Source of the DNA: Miltoncostaea sp036826475
GTDB taxonomy: Bacteria; Actinomycetota; Thermoleophilia; Miltoncostaeales; Miltoncostaeaceae
Assembly: GCA_036826475.1 (NCBI GenBank)
Contig: DAISWG010000008.1
Span: 11,588 to 75,587 of the forward strand
Length of the DNA stretch: 64,000 bases
Direction of reading: 5' to 3'
Both the position numbers and the translations under genes were made by a program. Below are positions 7,382 to 17,490 of the stretch, in pieces. Numbering within the stretch: position 1 is the stretch's first letter; the number at the start of each line of letters is the position of its first letter. The notes beneath the pieces were generated by a model. It saw only the letters and a program-made list of their open reading frames with translations, did not search any database and was not told where the DNA came from.

Positions 7382-9934
7382 TTGTCCGACGGACTGCAAC
7401 CCACGACGGAACCGCGCCCCGCCGCCTCGCCCGGCGAGGACCTCGCGCGCGCGCTCGCCGACCCCGCCGCCGCGTGGCCGGACGTGGTGCTCCGCGACCA
7501 CCAGCTCGAGGCGCTCGACGAGCTGGCCGGCCGCCTGACCCACGGCGCCACCCGCACCTGGGTGGACGCGCCGACCGGCTCCGGCAAGACCATCATGTTC
7601 CTGGCGCTGGCCGCCGCGCTCGGCGGCAGCACCCTGGTGCTGGTCCCGCGGCGCAACCTGGCTGAGCAGACCTTCGGGGCGCTCGCCCGTCACTTCCCCT
7701 CGATCCCGGTCCACCCCGAGGGCCCCGACGCGGCGGGCAGGCCCGGCGTCGCGATCTGCACCTACCAGGCGGCGCTGCGCCACCAGGAGACGATGGACTG
7801 GGAGTCCGTGACCCTCCTCATCTGCGACGAGGCGCACGCCACGCTCGGGGCGCAGACGCGCAAGCTGCTCGACCGGGCGGTCAACGCCGTGGCCGTCGGC
7901 TTCACCGCCACGGGCGCCACCACCACCGGCCACGTCGAGCAGGTGTTCGGCCCGGTCGCCGCGACGCTCGACCGGATGTCCGCGATCGAGCGGGGGATCC
8001 TCTGCCCGCTGCGCTCCCTCCGGGTCGAGCGCGCCGTCGACCTCTCCGACGTCGCGAAGGTGCGCGGCGACTTCGACCAGGCCAGCCTGGGCCGCGCGCT
8101 GGACCGCGCCCTGTGGCACCGCGCGTGCGCCGAGGTGTGGGTGGAGCACTTCCAGCCGCTCGAGCTCGCCGGCGTGGCGTACACCGCCACCGTCGCCCAG
8201 GCCCACGCGCTCGCCGACGAGATGACCCAGCGCGGCGTCCGCGCCGCGGCCGTGTCGGGCCAGACGCCCGCGCGCGAGCTGCAGCGGGTGCTGTTCGACT
8301 TCGGCGGCGGGCGCATCGACGTGCTGTGCAACGCCGACCTGCTCACCGAGGGCTGGGACGAGACGCGCGCATCCGTGGTGATGCACCTCGCGCCCACCAC
8401 CTCCGAGCGGGTGTTCGTGCAGCGCCTCGGCCGCGTGATGCGGCCCGCGCCCGAGAAGGAGGCGGTGTCCGTCGAGTTCCTCCCCGCCGGGGAGCAGATG
8501 GGGGTGCAGACCAGCCACGAGGTGTTCGGGCTGGGCTGGTACAAGCCGCTCGGCCGCGTCGCCGGGCCGCCCGAGGGCGGCGAGCGCGGAAAGCTGGCCA
8601 AGGCCGCGGCGCTCCTGGCCGAGAAGGAGGGCGAGGCGGCCAAGCTGGTGAACCCGGCCGCCGCGCCGGGGCTCATCGCCGCGGGCCTGGCCTCGGGGGG
8701 CTGGCGCGCCGCCGACCCGGCGCTGCTGCCCGTCAACCTCATGGAGGAGTGGGTCCAGGCGGCCGGCGCCGACGTGACCGTCGACGAGCTCATCGACATC
8801 GTCTCCTCCGGCATCGACCCGCTCGCCGCGGTCCCGTGGTGGGCGCTCAGCGGGCTGGTGGCCCGCCGCCTCCAGGACGGCCTGGACCAGCCGCTGTGGC
8901 GTGCGTGGGCCACGGCTCTGCTGGTGCAGCCCGACCTCCGCCGGGCGCTGCCCGACGACGTGCCGCGGCGGGTGCTCGACCGCCTGCGGATGACGTCGCG
9001 CGAGCGGCTGCGAGCGCTGTGGTGGCACGCGAACCACTCCGGCAAGTGGGACCGGCTGGCGACGCTCGAGCAGCTCGGCCGCTCCAGTGACCGCCGCCGT
9101 CGCTGGTCGGCGCTCGACGAGTCGTCGGAGTGGGCGCCCAGCTGGGCGTGGGACGTGTCGCGCGTCCTGGCCGACGGAACCCGGCCGGGGCGCAACCAGG
9201 AGGCGGCGCGCATCGCCGCCTGGGAGGCGCACCACCTGATCGAGAACGGCGGCGAGATCCCCCTCATCGCCCTGTGGCTCCGCGCGGCCGGGGAGCCCCC
9301 GCCCGACCCGGCGCCCCCGCCCGACCCGCCGCCGCTGCGCCTGGGGCAGGCCGCCCGCCTCCTGGTGATCCTGGGTCCCGGCGACGTTCCGGCGCGCAGC
9401 GAGCACCTGCGCCTCGCGGCCCGCGCGGCCGGGGCGGTCGGGGGGTGGGCCCAGCTGCGGGGGTTCCTCGCCGGCCTGGCCCTGACGACGCCGGACGCCC
9501 GCCGCGCCGTCCGCGCGGCGGTCGGCGCGATGCAGCCGAAGGCGCTCATGTCGCGCCGCGCCTGGAACGCGCTGCGCTCGCGCCTGCCGCGCCTGCCGGA
9601 GGCCGAGGCGATCGGCGTCGGCGAGCAGCGCCGCAAGCAGAGCGACGAGGGCGACGGGTCGGCGACGCCCCGCCCGCGCCGCCGCCGCAGGCGCCGCCTG
9701 CGATCCGGCGGGGAGGGCGGCGGCAACGGGGCCCAGGCGCCCGCCGACGCCCAGCCCGAGCGCCGCGACCCGCCCGCCGCCGCCAACGGCGACGGCACCC
9801 CCGCCGAGGGCGCCGCCCCGGCGCGCCGCCGCCGCCGCAGGCGCCGCCGCCCGCGCTCGGCCGCCGCCGACGGGGGCAACGGCGGGGGCGCCCCCGACGC
9901 GTCCGGGCCGCCACCACCCGCCGAGGGGTCGTGA
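7382..9934 (+). CDS. Large SF2 DEAH helicase with Arg-rich tail
   Basis: An 850-residue superfamily II helicase. The start is the TTG at 7382, preceded by GGAGG with a 7-base gap. Motif Q/I occurs at DAPTGSGKT (Lys about 69), motif II is CDEAHATLG, motif III GFTATG, and the second RecA-like domain has LLTEGWDETRASV and a QRLGRVMRP arginine-finger motif. These fit the XPB/SSL2-like branch. The remaining ~430 residues are helical and unrecognised, ending in two Arg blocks separated by Gly/Asn/Pro-rich linker, like RNA-binding tails. It would unwind or remodel RNA or DNA. The next gene overlaps by GTGA and may encode a partner. Confidence 0.85.
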   Translation: MSDGLQPTTEPRPAASPGEDLARALADPAAAWPDVVLRDHQLEALDELAGRLTHGATRTWVDAPTGSGKTIMFLALAAALGGSTLVLVPRRNLAEQTFGALARHFPSIPVHPEGPDAAGRPGVAICTYQAALRHQETMDWESVTLLICDEAHATLGAQTRKLLDRAVNAVAVGFTATGATTTGHVEQVFGPVAATLDRMSAIERGILCPLRSLRVERAVDLSDVAKVRGDFDQASLGRALDRALWHRACAEVWVEHFQPLELAGVAYTATVAQAHALADEMTQRGVRAAAVSGQTPARELQRVLFDFGGGRIDVLCNADLLTEGWDETRASVVMHLAPTTSERVFVQRLGRVMRPAPEKEAVSVEFLPAGEQMGVQTSHEVFGLGWYKPLGRVAGPPEGGERGKLAKAAALLAEKEGEAAKLVNPAAAPGLIAAGLASGGWRAADPALLPVNLMEEWVQAAGADVTVDELIDIVSSGIDPLAAVPWWALSGLVARRLQDGLDQPLWRAWATALLVQPDLRRALPDDVPRRVLDRLRMTSRERLRALWWHANHSGKWDRLATLEQLGRSSDRRRRWSALDESSEWAPSWAWDVSRVLADGTRPGRNQEAARIAAWEAHHLIENGGEIPLIALWLRAAGEPPPDPAPPPDPPPLRLGQAARLLVILGPGDVPARSEHLRLAARAAGAVGGWAQLRGFLAGLALTTPDARRAVRAAVGAMQPKALMSRRAWNALRSRLPRLPEAEAIGVGEQRRKQSDEGDGSATPRPRRRRRRRLRSGGEGGGNGAQAPADAQPERRDPPAAANGDGTPAEGAAPARRRRRRRRRPRSAAADGGNGGGAPDASGPPPPAEGS

Positions 9935-10179
9935 GCACCGTCCGCGGCGACCGCTCGGAGGTGGTCGCCGACGAGTTGTGGGAGCGGGTGCGGACGATGG
10001 CGGCGAAGCTCGCCGGGCTGGAGGCCGCCGCCGCACTCGGTGAGCTCGACGAGGAGGGACAGGGCCGCCTCGCGGTGCTGCGCATGCGCTGCGCCCGGGC
10101 CGCCGAGCGGGCGCAGCTGGCCGACGCGCTGGCGGATCAGGTTGCGGGCGTCCGCGCCGTCCGCGACCGTCACGCGTAG
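9931..10179 (+). CDS. 82-aa hypothetical coupled to the helicase
   Basis: A short protein rich in Ala, Glu, Arg and Leu, predicted to be almost entirely helical (ELWERVRTMAAKLAGLEAA, RMRCARAAERAQLADALAD). There is no signal or membrane segment. The GTG start overlaps the helicase stop (GTGA), so its synthesis is probably coupled to that of the helicase. It is a plausible stoichiometric partner, but this is inference from position only. I do not recognise a family. Confidence 0.6.
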   Translation: MSTVRGDRSEVVADELWERVRTMAAKLAGLEAAAALGELDEEGQGRLAVLRMRCARAAERAQLADALADQVAGVRAVRDRHA

Positions 10180-10249
10180 CCCGGCTTCTTCGTCACGCCA
10201 TAGCCTGGGCTAACCAGGTCTTCACGTCGGCCAGGTACAACCTCTCTCC

Positions 10250-11200
10250 GTGAGCGACGCCCTCCCGCCCCTCGAGCCCCGGCACCGGTCGGACGGGCTC
10301 CCGCCGCTGGCCCCGCGCCCCGACGCGGAGCAGGCCCTGCCGCAACTCGAGCCGGCGACGCCCCCGCCGTCGGGCGGTCTGCCGCCGATCGCGCCCGGGC
10401 GGTCCGGGTCCGACGCGCCGCCCCCGCCGCCCGCCTCCCCCCGGGGCCGCCCCCGTGGGCGGACGCTGGGGATGGCCGCGGCCGTCGCGGTGGCCGTCAT
10501 CGGCGCCGGCGTCGCCGGGGGCCTCACGGTGAGCGCGCTCGAGGGCGACCCGGCGGCGCCGCCCGCGGCGGAGCAGACCACCGGCCCGCAGACCACGCGG
10601 ACGGCGCTCGAGGTGCCGCGGACCGACGACCTCGCGACCGCCGTGGCCCGGGTCGCGCCGACGGTGGTGCAGGTGCAGACCGACGCCGGCAGCCAGGGCA
10701 GCGGCGTCATCGTCGAGCCCTCCGGGCTGATCGTGACCAACAACCACGTCATCCGCGGGGCCGACCGCGTCACCCTGCTCACGCAGGACGAGCGTCGCGT
10801 GCCCGCCACGGTCGTGAGCGCCGACCAGCGCCAGGACCTGGCGATCCTCGAGCCCGACGGGCCCGTGGGCCGCGGCGCGGAGCTCGCCGGCGAGGGCGCC
10901 GCCCTCGACCAGGGCGACCGCGTCTTCGCGATCGGCAGCCCGTTCGGCCTCCAGAACACCGTGACCGCCGGGATCGTCAGCAACACCGGCCGGGTGAACC
11001 CCCGGAACGGCGTCCCGATGATCCAGATCGACGCGCCCATCAACCCGGGCAACTCGGGCGGCGGCCTCTTCGACCTCGACGGCCGCCTCATCGGCATCCC
11101 CACGTCGATCCTCGGCCCGATCTCCGGCAACGTCGGCATCGGCTTCGCCGTCCCCGTCTCGCGCGTCCGGGCGCTGCTCGACGGCGCGACCGCACCCTGA
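10250..11200 (+). CDS. Membrane-anchored HtrA-type serine protease
   Basis: A 316-residue trypsin-like protease. The first ~70 residues are a Pro-rich cytoplasmic tail with repeated LPPL/LPPI motifs. One membrane segment follows (about 73-95), then an extracytoplasmic protease domain with His166 (TNNHVI), Asp196 (QDLAIL) and Ser269 (GNSGGGL). No PDZ domain follows, unlike classic DegP/HtrA, so substrate selection must differ. It probably handles misfolded or regulatory envelope proteins. The GTG at 10250 has no clear ribosome site; TACAAC ends 8 bases upstream, consistent with a leaderless start. It precedes the MoxR-VWA block by 32 bases. Confidence 0.85.
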   Translation: MSDALPPLEPRHRSDGLPPLAPRPDAEQALPQLEPATPPPSGGLPPIAPGRSGSDAPPPPPASPRGRPRGRTLGMAAAVAVAVIGAGVAGGLTVSALEGDPAAPPAAEQTTGPQTTRTALEVPRTDDLATAVARVAPTVVQVQTDAGSQGSGVIVEPSGLIVTNNHVIRGADRVTLLTQDERRVPATVVSADQRQDLAILEPDGPVGRGAELAGEGAALDQGDRVFAIGSPFGLQNTVTAGIVSNTGRVNPRNGVPMIQIDAPINPGNSGGGLFDLDGRLIGIPTSILGPISGNVGIGFAVPVSRVRALLDGATAP

Positions 11201-11232
11201 CGCCACCCGTCCCGAAGGAGACCCGTACCGCG

Positions 11233-12250
<1,018 letters not shown>

Positions 12251-12270
<20 letters not shown>

Positions 12271-13171
12271 CCGCACGCCGGAGGCCCTCCTCCGGCGCGT
12301 CGAGCTCCGCGTCGCGCGACGCCTGGACGGCCTGCTCCAGGGGGAGCGCCAGGGTCGCCGCCCGGGGCCGGGCGGCGACCCCGCGCTCACGCGGGCCTAC
12401 GAGGACGGCGACGACGTGCGCTGGGTCGACTGGCCGCTGTCGGCGCGCCTCGGTGAGCCCATGGTCCGAGTGCCCGAGATCGAGCCGGTGCTCACGGCGT
12501 GGGCGCTGGTCGACCTCTCGGCGTCGATGACGTACGGCACCGCCGGCCAGACCAAGCTGGACCTGGCGCGCGACGTGCTCGCCGGCCTCGGCGTGGTGCT
12601 GCGACGCCGCGGCGACCGCCTCGGCGTGGTCGCCAGCCGCAACGGCGAGGTCGACCAGGTGCGCGCGCCGCGGGCCGACCGGCGGGGCCTGATCGCCGCG
12701 CTCGCCGCGCTCGACATGGTGCCCGTGGAGGACGAGGCCGGCGGCCGGACCGACCTGGTCCGCGCGGTCGGCGCGATGGGTCGCATCGCGCGCCACCGCG
12801 GCGCCGTCGTCGTGATCTCCGACTTCCCGCTCCAGCGGGGCCTGGAGCAGGCGCTCGGCGCCCTCGGGCGTCGCCACGAGGTGGTGGCCGTGGAGGTCCG
12901 CGACCCGCGCGAGCGGCACCTGCCCGACGTCGGCCCCGTGCAGCTGCGCGACATGGAGACGGGCAGGAGACGCCTGGTCGACACGGCCGACCCGCGGTTC
13001 CAGACGCGCTTCGCGGCCGCCGTGGAGGCGACCGACCGCGCCCGTGACGCCCTGATGGCCCGCGCCGGCGCCCGCCACGTGATCGTGGAGACGGGCCGCG
13101 ACTGGGTGCTGCCGCTGGCGCGCTCGCTCGGGCGGCCGCCGAACCGCCGCCGCGCGGTGGGGGTCCTGTGA
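12251..13171 (+). CDS. DUF58 protein of the MoxR cluster
   Basis: A 306-residue DUF58 protein. The family signature is clear: YEDGDDVRWVDWPLSARLGEPMVR around residues 55-80, followed by a VWA-like region with WALVDLSASMTYGTAG holding a degenerate MIDAS (DxSxS). The GTG at 12251 lies within the end of moxR (20-base overlap) and was chosen because downstream alternatives would remove the conserved N-terminal helix. DUF58 proteins partner MoxR ATPases. No membrane segment is present, so it probably stays cytoplasmic and contacts the two membrane VWA proteins encoded next. Confidence 0.85.
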
Positions 13172-14109
13172 GCTTCGGGCAGCCGCTGCTGCTGCTGCTC
13201 CTGCTGGCGGTCCCGCTCGTCCTGGCCCTCGTGGTCTGGTGGCGGCGCCGGCGGCCCGCGGCGGGCATCCCGTACCCCGACCTCGACGTCATCGCCGCGG
13301 CCGACCCCGGACCGCGGCTGCGCCGCCACCTGCCCCTGGCGCTGGCCATGCTGGCGCTCACCGGCCTGGTGTTCGCGCTGGCGCGCCCGGCGGTCGACCG
13401 GCAGGTCCCGCGCGAGCGGGCGACGATCATGCTGGCGGTCGACGTGTCCGGCTCCATGGCCGCGACCGACGTCGACCCGTACCGGCTGCGCGCCGCGCAG
13501 GACGCCGCCCTGACGTTCATCGAGGAGGTGCCGCGCCAGTACCAGGTCGGTCTGGTGAGCTTCTCCGGCCAGGCGAACGTGCTGGTGGCGCCGACCACGG
13601 ACCGCGAGGCGATGCGCCGCGCGATCGAGACCCTGACCCCCGACGGCGCGACCGCGGTGGGCGAGGCGATCGAGTCGTCGCTCGACGCGATCCGCTCCGT
13701 GCAGCCCACCACCGACGACAACGGTCGCCTCGAGGCCGCGCGCATCGTGGTGCTGTCGGACGGGGCGACGACCGTCGGCATCCCGCCGGCCGTGGCCGCC
13801 CAGGACGCGAAGGAGGCCGGCGTGCCGGTGTACACCGTCGCCCTCGGCACGGAGGACGGCGTGCTCTCCAACGGCCAGCCGGTCCCGCCCGACCCGACCG
13901 GCCTTCGCGAGATCGCCGACATCACGGGCGGCCAGGCCTACGAGAGCACCGACGCGGAGTCGGTGAGCGCGGTGTACGAGAAGCTCGGGTCGCTGGTGGG
14001 GACGGAGTCCGTCCGCTCGGAGGTGACCGCCTGGCCGGCCGGCATCGCCGTGATCCTGCTGATCCTGGCCGGTGCCGCGGCGTGGCGCGTCAGCCCGAGG
14101 CTGTCGTGA
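13168..14109 (+). CDS. VWA-domain membrane protein (BatA-like), first copy
   Basis: A 313-residue protein with an N-terminal membrane helix (about 7-25), a second helix at about 52-70, a VWA domain and a C-terminal helix (about 288-305). The MIDAS motif DVSGSMAATD is intact, with later Thr (DGATAVGEA) and Asp (LSDGATT) ligands. This layout is that of BatA/BatB proteins of Bat/MoxR operons, which expose a metal-binding VWA domain outside the membrane. The start overlaps DUF58 and the stop overlaps the second VWA gene (both GTGA), so all are coupled. Confidence 0.85.
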   Translation: MSFGQPLLLLLLLAVPLVLALVVWWRRRRPAAGIPYPDLDVIAAADPGPRLRRHLPLALAMLALTGLVFALARPAVDRQVPRERATIMLAVDVSGSMAATDVDPYRLRAAQDAALTFIEEVPRQYQVGLVSFSGQANVLVAPTTDREAMRRAIETLTPDGATAVGEAIESSLDAIRSVQPTTDDNGRLEAARIVVLSDGATTVGIPPAVAAQDAKEAGVPVYTVALGTEDGVLSNGQPVPPDPTGLREIADITGGQAYESTDAESVSAVYEKLGSLVGTESVRSEVTAWPAGIAVILLILAGAAAWRVSPRLS

Positions 14110-15089
14110 GCTGGCCGGTCTGGCAGGCCGAGCACTGGCTCTGGGTGCTCCTGGTCATCCCCGTGCTGATCGTGGGCTACGTGCTGTGGACGCGGACGAG
14201 CGGCCGGGCCGCCGCACGCTGGGCCGACCCCGCCGTGATGCGGGCGCGGCCGCCGGCCCGGACGCGGTGGATGCGGACGGCCGCGTTCGCCGTCGCGCTG
14301 CTGGCCGTGGCCGCCGGGATCGTGGCGATGGCGCGGCCCTCGGTGGAGGCGACGGGCCAGGAGCAGCGGAGCAGCGTGATGATCACGCTCGACATCTCCG
14401 ACTCGATGGACAAGACCGACATCCAGCCGAGCCGGCTGGACGCGGCGATCGATGCGGCCGAGCGGTTCGTGGACGCCGCGCCGCCCGACACCTCGGTGGG
14501 CGTCACGACGTTCGCCGACCGGGCGTCGGTGCTGCTGGCGCCGACGAAGGACCGCGGCAGGATCCACGCGGCGCTGAACAGCATCACGCAGACGCGCGAG
14601 GGCACCGCGCTGGGCGCGGCGGTCACCACCTCGCTCGCCGCCCTCCAGGCGAACGGGTCGGTCACCGACCCGCCGCCCGCCGACCCGTCCGACTCCCCGG
14701 GGCGCATCCTGGTGCTCACCGACGGGGCCAACTCGATCCGGAAGGCCACCACACCGGAGGCGGCGGCGGAGCGCGCCGCCGCGGCGGGGGTCCCGATCTA
14801 CACGATCCTGCTGGGCAACGACGCGGGCCGTCCCGACCAGCCGCTGCCGTCCGAGACGCTGACGGCGATGGCGAACCGCACCGGCGGCCTGTTCGCCCAG
14901 AGCACCACGGCCGCCGACCTGCAGGCCGTGTTCGCCGACATCGGGTCGATCGTCGCCCCGGTCGACCAGCTGCGCGAGCTGACGGTGTGGTTCGCGGGGG
15001 GCGCCGCGGCCCTGCTGCTCCTGGCCGCACTGATCGCGGGACTGTCGCGGCCACGGCCCCCGAGGCTCGGGGGCGTCCGAACCGCCTGA
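14106..15089 (+). CDS. VWA-domain membrane protein (BatA-like), second copy
   Basis: A 327-residue paralogue of the preceding protein with the same plan: N-terminal helix (about 10-28), second helix (about 60-78), VWA domain and C-terminal helix (about 300-318). The MIDAS DISDSMDKTD is intact. It differs mainly by a Pro/Asp-rich loop before the RILVLTDGANS strand. Two tandem VWA proteins suggest a heteromeric receptor for the MoxR ATPase. It is the last gene of the operon; the next 170 bases hold a perfect palindrome before the SdrD-like gene. Confidence 0.85.
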   Translation: MSWPVWQAEHWLWVLLVIPVLIVGYVLWTRTSGRAAARWADPAVMRARPPARTRWMRTAAFAVALLAVAAGIVAMARPSVEATGQEQRSSVMITLDISDSMDKTDIQPSRLDAAIDAAERFVDAAPPDTSVGVTTFADRASVLLAPTKDRGRIHAALNSITQTREGTALGAAVTTSLAALQANGSVTDPPPADPSDSPGRILVLTDGANSIRKATTPEAAAERAAAAGVPIYTILLGNDAGRPDQPLPSETLTAMANRTGGLFAQSTTAADLQAVFADIGSIVAPVDQLRELTVWFAGGAAALLLLAALIAGLSRPRPPRLGGVRTA

Positions 15090-15106
15090 GCCGCCTGAAA
15101 CCTCCA

Positions 15107-15122
15107 TCTGCAACGTTGCAGA
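15107..15122. promoter_or_regulatory. Perfect 16-bp palindrome, candidate operator
   Basis: TCTGCAACGTTGCAGA is a perfect palindrome lying 17 bases after the VWA stop and about 140 bases before the SdrD-like gene. There is no loop, so it is not a terminator; uninterrupted palindromes of this size usually bind a dimeric repressor. The regulator is unknown and no other copy was noticed in the window. Confidence 0.45.
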
Positions 15123-15262
15123 CGCAGGTTCCAGGAGGTTCGGGCGCGGAGGCGGGGTTCACGCGGGGGGCCACGCGGTGAACTCTTCCGGGGCGGGCGT
15201 ACGGATTCCGCGCGGACGGCGCGACCCGCCGGGCCTCCGCGCACCCAGAGAGAGGCACGACG

Positions 15263-16678
15263 ATGAGACGAGGTCCCCTCGGCGGCTGGCGGCGTATCGG
15301 GCTGCTCGCCCTGGTGATCGCCCTCGCCGTGTCGGCGGCCGCCGCCGCGGCCGGCATCTCGCTCGACCGCTCGCCCTCACCGCCCCAGGCGATCCAGCGG
15401 GGGGCGGGGACCGAGAACGTGAGCTTCACGATCACGTACACGTCGGTCGCCGAATCCTGGGCGCTGCGGTTCAGCGATCCCGCGGGCGCCGTCGTGCAGC
15501 AGCAGGTGGTCCCGGCGCCGCGCGCCCCCAGCCCGATCGTCCAGGTGGGCGCGTACAGCCCGCCGGCGAACGCGCCGGTCGGCCGCTACCGGGCGAGCGT
15601 CGACTACAACGCCGTCGGCGGGCTCGAGGCGTCGGCGCTCGTGGTGTTCGACGTGGCCGACCAGCTCGGCACCCTGCAGATCGTGAAGTTCGAGGACATC
15701 AACGGCAACGGGTCCCGCGACCCCGGCGAGCCGGGCGTCCCCGGCTGGCAGTTCACCCTCGTGAACCCGCAGGGCAACGGCAGCGCCGTGCAGACCGGGG
15801 CGGACGGGACCATCACGATCCCGAGCGTCCCGGCGGGCACGTGGACGATCACGGAGGCGACCGACCCGCTGTGGGCCCCGATTACGCCGGTGTCGGGCCA
15901 GGTGACGGTTCCGGCCGGCGCCGTCGGCCAGTTCATCGCCGGCAACGCGCGGCCGGCGCCGATCACCGGCACGGTGTTCATCGACACCAACCGCAACGGG
16001 CGCCTCGACGCGGGCGAGGTCGGGCGCTCCGGCGTGCGGCTGGTGCTCACGGGCACGCGGCCCGGCGGCATCACGGTGATCCAGCGCGAGACGCTCTCCG
16101 GCGCGGACGGCTCGTACAGCTTCCCCGACCTGCTCCCCGGCAGCTACGTGGTGTCGGTCGCGGTGCCCGGCGGCCTCACGCCCACGAGTCCCCGGCAGAT
16201 CACGGGCATCCCGATCCGCTCGGGCATCGGCAGTCCCAACAACAACTTCGGCCTGATCAGCGGCACCGGCGGCCAGACGCAGGGCGGCCCGACGCCGGAC
16301 ATCGGCATCACGAAGACCGCACCCGCGAATGCGCGCGCCGGCTCCGTGTTCGAGTACAAGATCACGGTGCGCAACCGCAGCGCCTTCGCCGCGACGAACG
16401 TCGAGGTCACCGATCTGGTGCCGGCGCAGCTGACGCTGGTGTCGATCCCGTCGGGCGCCACGATCCGCAACGGCGTGGTGACCTGGCGGGTGGGGACGCT
16501 CGCAGGGGGCGCGTCGAAGACGCTGACGATGGACGTCCGCGTGAACGCGAACGTGACGGGCGACATCGTGAACGCGGCGAACGTGACGGCCGACAACTTG
16601 CCGCCGCGGCGTGACACCGCGCGCACCGAGGTCGTCGGGCCCCGCCCGGTGGCGCGGACCGGGGGCGTGACGGGCTGA
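15263..16678 (+). CDS. Secreted SdrD-B/DUF11 surface protein
   Basis: A 471-residue exported protein: signal peptide (about 10-33, ending AAAAAAG), an N-terminal beta domain, two SdrD B-like/CnaB modules (FEDINGNGSRDPGEPGVPG near 143 and FIDTNRNGRLDAGEVGRSG near 240, each with a calcium-binding-type DxNxNGxxDxGE loop), and a DUF11 module (about 345-455, ITKTAPANARAGSVFEY). Such stacked beta modules form stiff stalks on the cell surface. No LPXTG anchor is present at the C-terminus. The stop overlaps the ATG of the L,D-transpeptidase (TGATG), suggesting a shared wall-related job. Confidence 0.85.
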   Translation: MRRGPLGGWRRIGLLALVIALAVSAAAAAAGISLDRSPSPPQAIQRGAGTENVSFTITYTSVAESWALRFSDPAGAVVQQQVVPAPRAPSPIVQVGAYSPPANAPVGRYRASVDYNAVGGLEASALVVFDVADQLGTLQIVKFEDINGNGSRDPGEPGVPGWQFTLVNPQGNGSAVQTGADGTITIPSVPAGTWTITEATDPLWAPITPVSGQVTVPAGAVGQFIAGNARPAPITGTVFIDTNRNGRLDAGEVGRSGVRLVLTGTRPGGITVIQRETLSGADGSYSFPDLLPGSYVVSVAVPGGLTPTSPRQITGIPIRSGIGSPNNNFGLISGTGGQTQGGPTPDIGITKTAPANARAGSVFEYKITVRNRSAFAATNVEVTDLVPAQLTLVSIPSGATIRNGVVTWRVGTLAGGASKTLTMDVRVNANVTGDIVNAANVTADNLPPRRDTARTEVVGPRPVARTGGVTG

Positions 16679-17457
16679 TGGCGGTCAACCGAAGCCGCGT
16701 GGCCGCCGTCGCGGCGGCCACCGGCCTGGCCGCCGCATGCGCCGCGGTCGCGATGACCGCCGGCCCCGCCGCCGCCGGGCAGGGGTCCGCCACCGCGAAC
16801 GCCGCCACCGCGCAGCGCCCGGTCGCGAGCCGGCCCACCACGAAGGAGGCGTGGACGGCGCGGGTGCTGCTGCCGGTCCACACCCGCAACGCCCCGCACG
16901 CGAAGGCGCGGAAGACGTCGAAGCTGTCGGTGAGCGCGCCGTACAACGGGAGCGCCAACGTGCTCCTGGTGCTGGGCGCGCGGGTCAACGCGGAGGGGGT
17001 CTGGTACAAGGTCCGCCTCACGACCCGGCCCAACGACGCCGCCGGCTGGGTGCCCGCCGAGGCGGTGCAGGTGAAGAAGACCCCGTGGCGGGTGGTCGTC
17101 CACCTGAACTCGCGGACGATGGACCTGCTGAAGAAGGGGAAGCGCGTCGGGACGTTCACGGTCGCGATCGGCACCCCCGCCAACCCCACCCCGACCGGCC
17201 GCTTCGCGGTCTCCGAGGTGGTGAAGCAGCGCAACCCGGGCGGCTTCTTCGGGACCTACATCATCACGCTCACCGCCCACTCCGAGAACCTGTCGGAGTT
17301 CGACGGCGGCGACGGCCGCGTGGCGCTCCACGGCACCAACCGACCGGCGCTCCTGGGGCAGGCGGTGAGTCACGGCTGCGTCCGCCTCGACAACGGCGTC
17401 GCCACCCGCCTCGGGCGCAACGTCCCCCCCGGGGCGCCGGTCGACATCGTGAACTGA
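16678..17457 (+). CDS. L,D-transpeptidase with SH3-like domain
   Basis: A 259-residue exported YkuD-family protein. A signal peptide (about 8-34) is followed by an SH3-like segment (about 58-125, VLLPVHTRNAPHAKA, WYKVRLTTRPNDAAGWV) and the YkuD domain (about 135-259). The catalytic motif is complete: HGTNRP upstream and SHGCVRL with the nucleophilic Cys. The enzyme makes 3-3 cross-links in peptidoglycan or attaches proteins to it. Its coupling to the SdrD-like surface protein makes anchoring of that protein to the wall an attractive but untested idea. A strong hairpin follows. Confidence 0.9.
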   Translation: MAVNRSRVAAVAAATGLAAACAAVAMTAGPAAAGQGSATANAATAQRPVASRPTTKEAWTARVLLPVHTRNAPHAKARKTSKLSVSAPYNGSANVLLVLGARVNAEGVWYKVRLTTRPNDAAGWVPAEAVQVKKTPWRVVVHLNSRTMDLLKKGKRVGTFTVAIGTPANPTPTGRFAVSEVVKQRNPGGFFGTYIITLTAHSENLSEFDGGDGRVALHGTNRPALLGQAVSHGCVRLDNGVATRLGRNVPPGAPVDIVN

Positions 17458-17463
17458 GACCCG

Positions 17464-17485
17464 GCCCGGCCCGTGCGGGCCGGGC
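17464..17485. terminator. Bidirectional hairpin terminator
   Basis: GCCCGGCCC and GGGCCGGGC form a perfect 9-bp stem with a GTGC tetraloop, 7 bases after the L,D-transpeptidase stop and 6 bases before the end of the convergent 2TM gene. Confidence 0.75.
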
Positions 17486-17490
17486 GCGGT

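Noticed and set aside
7190..10036. Minus-strand frame opposite the helicase
   Set aside because: Mirror of the helicase with Arg/Gln/Pro-rich translation and no motif.
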